DNA of 64,000 bases from assembly GCA_963846005.1 (NCBI GenBank), contig CAWJUH010000003.1:1674001-1738000 (forward strand), in the 5' to 3' direction. This document shows, in pieces, positions 57,925-64,000 of the stretch. Each line of letters opens with the position of its first letter. Positions within the stretch are counted from its first letter, which is position 1. The notes under the pieces were generated by a model. It searched no databases. It was not told the DNA's origin and saw only the letters and a list, made by a program, of their open reading frames with translations. Origin of the DNA: CAVSUR01 sp963846005 (GTDB taxonomy: Bacteria > Actinomycetota > Actinomycetes > Streptosporangiales > Streptosporangiaceae). The position numbers were made by a program, and so were the translations under genes.

Positions 57925-60243
57925 TCAGGGCCGGAGGCCGTCCCGGCGGGGGACGGCCAGGGCGTCGGCGGCGATCGCGCCGGACGGGCCGCAGATCAGC
58001 GGGTTGATGTCCAGCGCCTCCAATTGATCGCCGAGGTCTAGGGCCAGGCCCGACAGCGCGGCCACGGCCGCCGCGACCGCGGCGCGGTCGGCGGGCGGGG
58101 CGCCGCGGGCGCCGTCGAGCAGGGCGCTGACCCGCAGCCCGGCCAGCAGCCGCCCCGCCTGGGCGGTGCTGACCGGCGGCAGCGCGACCACCCGGTCGGC
58201 CAGCAGCTCGACCAGGACGCCGCCCGCGCCGATGACGACCAGCGGGCCGAGCGCCGGGTCGCGGGCCAGGCCGAGCGCCAGCTCGGTGCCGGGCGGCGCG
58301 GTCTGGCAGACCAGTACCCGCGGCCCGAGCCGCGCCGCGAGGTCCGCGTACGCGGCCGCGAGCGCGTCCGGCCCGGCGAGGCCCGTAGCCACGCCGCCGA
58401 CGTCGGACTTGTGCCCGATCCCCGGCTCGTCGGTCTTGAGCACGACCGGGTAGCCGATGGCCGCGGCGGCGGCCAGCGCCGCTTCGGAGCCGGCCGCGGC
58501 CCGCACGCGGGTCGCCGGGATGCCGTAGTCGCGCAGCAGGCCGAGCAGGGCCGCGCCGCCGGCCTGGCCGGACGCGAGCAGCGCCGCCCCCCGCGCGCGC
58601 CGCTCCGCTCGCGCGGCATCGCTCAGGCCGCCCGCGGCGTTGCTCAGGCTGCCCGCGGCGTTGCTCAGGCTGCCCGCGGTGTTGCCCGGGCCGCCCGCGG
58701 TGTCGTCTGCATGGGGCACGAGCACGCCCGGCTCCGCCTGTCCGGCCGGGGCGGCCCGGTCGGCCGCGTCCGCGTGGACAGCCCGGTCCGCGTGGTCGAG
58801 CAGGTGGCGCAGGGCCAGCAGGCCCGGGCGGGTGCCTTCCAGCACCGGTACCCCCGCGGCGCGCAGCCGGGCGGCCTGCGCGGGGTCGATCACGCCGGGG
58901 ATGTTGGTCAGCACCGCGACCGGCTTGCGGGTGGCGGCGGCCGTCTCCAGCACCGCTTGCGGGTAGGAGTCGTCGCCGTCCAGCTCAGCCACCAGGTCGA
59001 CGGCCAGCGCCACCGCGGACACGCTGTCGTCGTCGGCCAGCGCCCGCAGTGCCCCGGCGAACAGGTCGCGGGTGTCGGCGCCGGTGCCCCAGACGTCCAG
59101 CGGGTTGCCGGGCTCCAGGCCGGGGTCGAGCAGCCCGGCGAGCCGCTGCCGGGTCTGCGCGCCGATCGGCGCGAACCGGACGTTCAGCTGCTCGGCCAGG
59201 TCGGCGACGTGGGCCCGCTCCAGGCCCGAGTCGTGCACGGTGGCGATACCGCCGCCGTGCCCGCTGCCGGTGCCGTCCTGGCCGCCGCCGCGGCGGCCGG
59301 CCGCGCGGCGGGCCCGGCGGCCGGCCGCGAACACCTCCAGCGTGTCGGCCAGCTCGGCCAGGTCGCCGACCCGGTGCAGGCCGTACGCCCGGACCAGCGC
59401 CTCCCAGCCGCCGTCCGCGCTGGCCAGGGCCCCCGAGTGCGCCGCCACCATCGCCCGCCCGCGGGCCGAATGGCCCGCGGTGAGCAGCACCACCGGGATG
59501 TCGCGCCCGGCGGCCGCGGCCAGCGCCGCGCGCAGCCGGCCCGGTTCCCTGATCGTCTCCAGCACCAGGGCCAGCACCCGGGTCTGCGGCAGGCTCAGCG
59601 CGTACTCCAGGTAGGCCGGCGTGGTGGTGACCAGTTCCTGGCCGCTGGAGACCGCGACCGTGAAGCCGAAGCCGCGGGTGGTGCGCAGCAGCGCGGAGAA
59701 CACCGAGCCCGAGTGCGTGACCAGCGCCACCGGGCCGGCCGGCAGCGGCTCGGGCTCGATGTAGCCGATCGCGCGCAGCCCGTGGCTGAGGTTGACGAAG
59801 CCCATGCAGCCCGCGCCGCACAGCGCCATCCCGGCGCCGCCGGCCAGCGCGGCGATGCTGGCCCGCAGTCCCGGCTGGTGCGCCCCGCCGAACACCACGG
59901 CCGACCGGTCGCCGCGCCGGGCGGCCAGCGCGACCTGGTCCTCCAGCGCCGTGTCCGGCACGCCGAGCAGCACCAGGTCGACCGGATCGGCCAGGTCGGC
60001 CAGCGACGGCAGGCAGGCCAGGCCGCCGATCTCGGCGTATCGCGGGTTGACCAGGTGCACCCGCGGCCCGGCCGGGCTCCTGGTCACCTCGGTGACCATC
60101 CGCTCGCCGAACGAGCCGGGCCGGGCCGACGCGCCGACCACCGCCACGCTGCGCGCCTCCAGCATGGCCGCGAGCGCGGGCCCGGCCGCCGGAGCCCCGG
60201 GCTGGGCCGTCGCGGGGCCGGCGGCCGCGGGCTCGGCGGTCAC
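57925..60243 (-). CDS. ADP-forming acyl-CoA synthetase (acetate--CoA ligase type)
   Basis: This is a 772-residue protein with fused alpha and beta parts. The CoA-binding Rossmann domain (SVAVVGASARPGSFGERMV), a succinyl-CoA-ligase-like region (SGSVFSALLRTTRGFGFTVA), the presumed phosphohistidine segment AAHSGALASADGGWEAL, and a C-terminal ATP-grasp (YPVVLKTDEPGIGHKSDVGG, LEALDINPLICGP) are present. The GTG start at 60241-60243 overlaps the stop of the upstream FAD oxidoreductase. The linker before ATP-grasp contains four 21-bp repeats. No acetyltransferase domain is present, so it is not a Pat protein. The acyl substrate is unknown. Confidence 0.88.
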   Translation of the reverse strand: MTAEPAAAGPATAQPGAPAAGPALAAMLEARSVAVVGASARPGSFGERMVTEVTRSPAGPRVHLVNPRYAEIGGLACLPSLADLADPVDLVLLGVPDTALEDQVALAARRGDRSAVVFGGAHQPGLRASIAALAGGAGMALCGAGCMGFVNLSHGLRAIGYIEPEPLPAGPVALVTHSGSVFSALLRTTRGFGFTVAVSSGQELVTTTPAYLEYALSLPQTRVLALVLETIREPGRLRAALAAAAGRDIPVVLLTAGHSARGRAMVAAHSGALASADGGWEALVRAYGLHRVGDLAELADTLEVFAAGRRARRAAGRRGGGQDGTGSGHGGGIATVHDSGLERAHVADLAEQLNVRFAPIGAQTRQRLAGLLDPGLEPGNPLDVWGTGADTRDLFAGALRALADDDSVSAVALAVDLVAELDGDDSYPQAVLETAAATRKPVAVLTNIPGVIDPAQAARLRAAGVPVLEGTRPGLLALRHLLDHADRAVHADAADRAAPAGQAEPGVLVPHADDTAGGPGNTAGSLSNAAGSLSNAAGGLSDAARAERRARGAALLASGQAGGAALLGLLRDYGIPATRVRAAAGSEAALAAAAAIGYPVVLKTDEPGIGHKSDVGGVATGLAGPDALAAAYADLAARLGPRVLVCQTAPPGTELALGLARDPALGPLVVIGAGGVLVELLADRVVALPPVSTAQAGRLLAGLRVSALLDGARGAPPADRAAVAAAVAALSGLALDLGDQLEALDINPLICGPSGAIAADALAVPRRDGLRP
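58621..58704 (-). repeat. Four 21-bp tandem repeats in the CoA ligase gene
   Basis: GCTCAGGCCGCCCGCGGCGTT at 58621 is followed by variants at 58642, 58663 and 58684 (the last one more diverged). In the coding frame they give NAAGSLS-type units forming a flexible linker between the two halves of the synthetase. The length is a multiple of three, so copy-number change would keep the frame. Confidence 0.85.
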
Positions 60244-61886
60244 GAGCGGCGGGTCAGCCTGCGCAGCCGGTCGGACCGGCGGTCGGCCTTCTTGTCGGCA
60301 ATCGCAGCCCTCGCCGCCTGCCAGCCGGGGATGCCGCAGACCCCGCCGCCGGCGTGGGTCGCCGAGCTGCCGTAGTACAGCCCGCCCACCGGGGTCCGGT
60401 AGTCGGCGTAGCCGGGCGCCGGGCGCATGTGGAACAGCTGCTCCAGGGATAGCTCGCCGTGGAAGATGTTGCCGCCGATCAGGCCGTACTCGTGCTCCAT
60501 CTCGTAGGGGCCGACGATGTCGCGGTGCAGGATCGAGGCCTTGAAGTTCGGCGCCAGCTCGTTGTAGCAGTCGATCATCCGGTCGGCGTAGGCCGCCAGC
60601 TCGGCCTCGTGCGGCTCGGCGCTCCAGTCCGCGGGCACCCACTGGGTGAACAGGGACATGATGTGCGTGCCGTCCGGGCACAGCGTCTTGTCGAACGTGG
60701 TCGGGATGACCCCGTCACTGAACGGCCGCGCCGCGGGCCGGCCGTCGCGGGCGTCGATGAAGGCCCGCTCGATGTACTCCATCGTGGGCGCCATCTCCAC
60801 CGAGCCGGTGTGGTGCTCCTGCTGCTCCGAGCCGGGGTCAGCGGTGAAGCCGGGCAGCTCGGCCAGGTGCAGGTTGATCTTCACCACGCCGCTGCGGGTC
60901 TTCCAGGTCTCGATGTCGCGGGTGAAGTCCGCGGGCAGGTGCTGCGCGCCGACGTGGTCCAGGAACGCGGTGCGCGGGTGCAGCGTGGACACCACGGTCG
61001 CGGCCCGCAGCTCCTCGCCGCTGTCCAGCACCACCCCGGCGGCCCGGTCGCCGTCGAGCAGCAGCCTGGCCACCCGCGCGCCGGTCCTGATCTCGGCGCC
61101 GTGGCTGCGGGCGGCGCGCTCGATCGCGTCCGCGACCGCGCCCATGCCGCCCTCGGGGAACCCCCAGTTGCCCAGGTGCCCGTCGCCGACGTCGCCGATC
61201 GAGTGGTGCGCCATCACGTACGCGGTGCCCGGCTCATACGGCCCGGCCCAGGTGCCGATCACGCCGTTGACGGCCAGGGCCCCCTTGACCTGGGGCGATT
61301 CGAACCAGTCGTCGAGCAGGTCGGCGATGCTCATCGTCATCAGCCTGGTCACGTCCGCCACCGTGCGCACGTCGAGGCCGCGGTTGCGCCAGGCGAGCTT
61401 GAGCGTTCCCGCCAGGTCGCGCGGCGCGCGCGAGCCGAGGTTCGGCGGCACGGTCAGCAGCAGCGGGCCGAGCACGTCCGCCAGGCCGGCCAGCCAGGCG
61501 TCCCACCGGGGCATCGCGTCGGCGTCCTTCTTCGACCACTTGGAGACTTCGTCGTGGTTGCGCTGGGCGTCGTCGGCGTACAGCTTGATCGAGCCGCCCT
61601 CGGGGAAGGCCTGGTAGTACGGTCCCATCGGGAAGACCTTGTAGCCGTGCCGCTCCAGTTCCAGCTCGTTGATGATGGTCGGCGGCAGCAGCGACATGAC
61701 GTAGGACAGCCGGGTGACCCTGATGTCGGGCGCGTCCGGCCAGGGCGCGTCGGTGGCCGCCGCGCCGCCGGTCTTATGCCGGCCTTCGAGCACGACCGTC
61801 CGCGCCCCGGAGCGGGCGAGATACGCGGCGGCGGTCAGCCCGTTGTGCCCTCCGCCCACCACGATCGCGTCGTATGTTGCGGCCAT
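60240..61886 (-). CDS. FAD-dependent oxidoreductase, CrtI/PYROXD2-like
   Basis: This is a 548-residue phytoene-desaturase-fold flavoprotein. The FAD-binding start is YDAIVVGGGHNGLTAAAYLA, followed by LEGRHKTGGAA; RLSYVMSLLPPTIINEL, GNWGFPEGGMGAVADAIE, VVSTLHPRTAFLDHVG and the C-terminal GLYYGSSATHAGGGVCGIPG match the PYROXD2-like subgroup common in actinobacterial catabolic clusters. The ATG at 61884-61886 is preceded by GGAAGGG; a longer frame adds 20 unsupported residues. It overlaps the downstream synthetase gene (GTGA) and diverges from the TetR gene at a shared operator. Confidence 0.87.
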   Translation of the reverse strand: MAATYDAIVVGGGHNGLTAAAYLARSGARTVVLEGRHKTGGAAATDAPWPDAPDIRVTRLSYVMSLLPPTIINELELERHGYKVFPMGPYYQAFPEGGSIKLYADDAQRNHDEVSKWSKKDADAMPRWDAWLAGLADVLGPLLLTVPPNLGSRAPRDLAGTLKLAWRNRGLDVRTVADVTRLMTMSIADLLDDWFESPQVKGALAVNGVIGTWAGPYEPGTAYVMAHHSIGDVGDGHLGNWGFPEGGMGAVADAIERAARSHGAEIRTGARVARLLLDGDRAAGVVLDSGEELRAATVVSTLHPRTAFLDHVGAQHLPADFTRDIETWKTRSGVVKINLHLAELPGFTADPGSEQQEHHTGSVEMAPTMEYIERAFIDARDGRPAARPFSDGVIPTTFDKTLCPDGTHIMSLFTQWVPADWSAEPHEAELAAYADRMIDCYNELAPNFKASILHRDIVGPYEMEHEYGLIGGNIFHGELSLEQLFHMRPAPGYADYRTPVGGLYYGSSATHAGGGVCGIPGWQAARAAIADKKADRRSDRLRRLTRRS

Positions 61887-61990
61887 CAATGCGCCCTTCC
61901 CGTTAAGCTGCTGCGGCGTGTCCGCGGCAGGTCGCGCCGGCGTCACCCGGCGGCGTCAGCGGCCCCGCCGGGCCGGAGCCCGGAGGGTTT

Positions 61991-62006
61991 GACTGAATGT
62001 TCAGTC
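61991..62006. promoter_or_regulatory. Second TetR-type operator
   Basis: GACTGAATGTTCAGTC has perfect 7-bp arms around TG and differs by one base from the palindrome at 56056. It lies between the divergent FAD-oxidoreductase (start 61886) and TetR (62140) genes, with TTGACT at 61989 in the same relation to the palindrome as at 56054. It suggests autoregulation by the adjacent TetR. Confidence 0.7.
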
Positions 62007-62139
62007 TAGAAACCTGCTACGGTAAGGACAAGAGGCAGCGGCGCGCCGTCGCCGGCCGCCGCCGCGGCGCGCCTGCCGGACTGCCGGGTGCCGGGCAGGC
62101 CGACGAGGACGGGCTTTCGCCGACGAGAGGACTGCCGCG

Positions 62140-62859
62140 ATGGCCAACCAGGCGAATGCCACCGCTGCCACCGCTGCCACCGCGGGCACCGCTGGCACCG
62201 CGGAGGCGGCCGGGACCGCCGATCAGCGCCGCGAGCAGATGCTGCGCGCCGCCCTCGCGGTCATCTCCGAGCGCGGTTACGCCGACACCAGGATCGCCGA
62301 CGTCGCCGAGCGGACCGGGATCAGCCCGGCCCTGGTCATTTACTACTTCAAGACCAAGGACCAGCTGCTGACCGAGGCGATCCGCTACTACGAGGACGTC
62401 TGGTACGCGGCCGGGCAGCGCCGGATGGCCGCGCTGCCGACGGCCGCGGCCCAGCTCGAAGAGATCGTCGCGATGACGTGCCTGCCCGAGGACGAGCCGG
62501 AGCCGCTCGGCGCCTGGGAGCTGTGGCTCGACCTGTGGGCGCAGGCGGCACGCAACCCGGCCGTGGCCGGGGTCCGGCAGAAGTCGGACGAGCGCTGGCG
62601 GCAGGTCATCACCTCGCTGGTGCTGACCGGCCAGGAGGCCGGGGAGTTCCGCGAGCTGGACGCCGGGCGGTTCGCCACCTGCCTGACCGCGATGCTGGAC
62701 GGGTTCACCGTGCAGATCGCGCTGAGCGACCCGGCAGTTGACCCGGTCGCCGCTTTTGAGCTAAGCATGCGGTTTATTGCTGATCAGCTGGGCTTCGCCT
62801 GGACTCCGGGCCGGGGCCGCGGCGATCAGGCCGGGAAGGCGCGCGAGAAGGGCAGGTAG
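62140..62859 (+). CDS. TetR-family transcriptional regulator
   Basis: This is a 239-residue regulator. After an Ala/Thr-rich repetitive N-terminus (residues 5-27), the helix-turn-helix is REQMLRAALAVISERGYADT, then IADVAERTGISPALVIYYFK. The ligand domain contains ELWLDLWAQAARNPAVAG and TCLTAMLDGFTVQIAL, as in regulators of polyamine or fatty-acid operons. The ATG at 62140 follows GAGAGGA. The palindromes at 61991 and 56056 are its probable operators. PotA follows after only 5 bases. Confidence 0.9.
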   Translation: MANQANATAATAATAGTAGTAEAAGTADQRREQMLRAALAVISERGYADTRIADVAERTGISPALVIYYFKTKDQLLTEAIRYYEDVWYAAGQRRMAALPTAAAQLEEIVAMTCLPEDEPEPLGAWELWLDLWAQAARNPAVAGVRQKSDERWRQVITSLVLTGQEAGEFRELDAGRFATCLTAMLDGFTVQIALSDPAVDPVAAFELSMRFIADQLGFAWTPGRGRGDQAGKAREKGR

Positions 62860-62864
62860 CCGCG

Positions 62865-63989
<1,125 letters not shown>

Positions 63990-64000
63990 CGCCGGCGCCG

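Overview
The window is about 73% G+C by eye, with very strong G/C bias at codon third positions, many GTG starts and many 1 to 20 base gene overlaps. The content is that of a mycelial-type actinomycete: a sigE/anti-sigma/tatB/mrp block, DUF3117, DUF3107, DUF6758, DUF6912, XRE-DUF5753/DUF397 regulators, Ku, and ftsEX-smpB-ssrA. A Streptosporangiales-like lineage is my guess from protein style; the sequence alone does not fix the genus.

Layout. 0-2.3 kb: degenerate dihydropteroate synthase-like gene, DivIVA-domain protein and DNA-3-methyladenine glycosylase, matching the folP2-DivIVA-tag neighbourhood of mycobacteria. 2.3-6.1 kb: accessory regulatory block (leader ORF, SAM methyltransferase, two DUF397 proteins, XRE-DUF5753 regulator, anti-sigma-type ATPase) with two copies of a TGTG-NNN-CACA operator. 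6.1-11.8 kb: DUF3117, broken O-methyltransferase, sigma-E with its zinc anti-sigma factor and RseB-like protein, TatB, Mrp, Nudix. 11.9-16 kb: DUF6758, PHP phosphoesterase, MBL hydrolase, RecB-like nuclease, alpha/beta hydrolase. 16-25 kb: DEAD-box helicase, ferritin-like protein, DUF3107, TetR, Ku, hydrolase, and a GlcNAc-6-P deacetylase/SIS-isomerase pair that are both frameshifted. 25-32.5 kb: small antitoxin-like protein, two HAD proteins, Vsr endonuclease, two-component system, proline catabolism (PruA). 32.7-42.9 kb: acetoacetyl-CoA synthetase overlapping tryptophan 2,3-dioxygenase, a 1,661-residue NAD-glutamate dehydrogenase, and a polytopic membrane protein. 43-50.6 kb: threonine dehydratase, prfB, ftsE, ftsX, smpB, an apparently catalytically dead penicillin-binding protein homologue, a candidate small RNA and tmRNA. 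50.8-64 kb: catabolic region (Rieske oxygenase, diaminopropionate-lyase-like enzyme, glutathione peroxidase, adenosine deaminase family, acyl-CoA dehydrogenase, DAO-type oxidase, cupin, ADP-forming acyl-CoA synthetase, FAD oxidoreductase, TetR, PotA).

How the parts fit. Two near-identical palindromes (GACTGAACGTTCAGTC and GACTGAATGTTCAGTC) lie in the divergent promoters of the acyl-CoA dehydrogenase/DAO-oxidase pair and of the FAD-oxidoreductase/TetR pair. They suggest that the TetR at 62140 controls the whole amine/acyl catabolic region together with the PotA polyamine transporter. The XRE block has its own shared palindrome, which suggests autoregulation plus control of the ATPase gene.

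Cautions. Four genes show single-base frame changes (about 1080, 6870, 23072 and 24225). Clustered indels in G/C-rich tracts could be assembly errors or real decay. No IS element, CRISPR array, tRNA or rRNA was seen.
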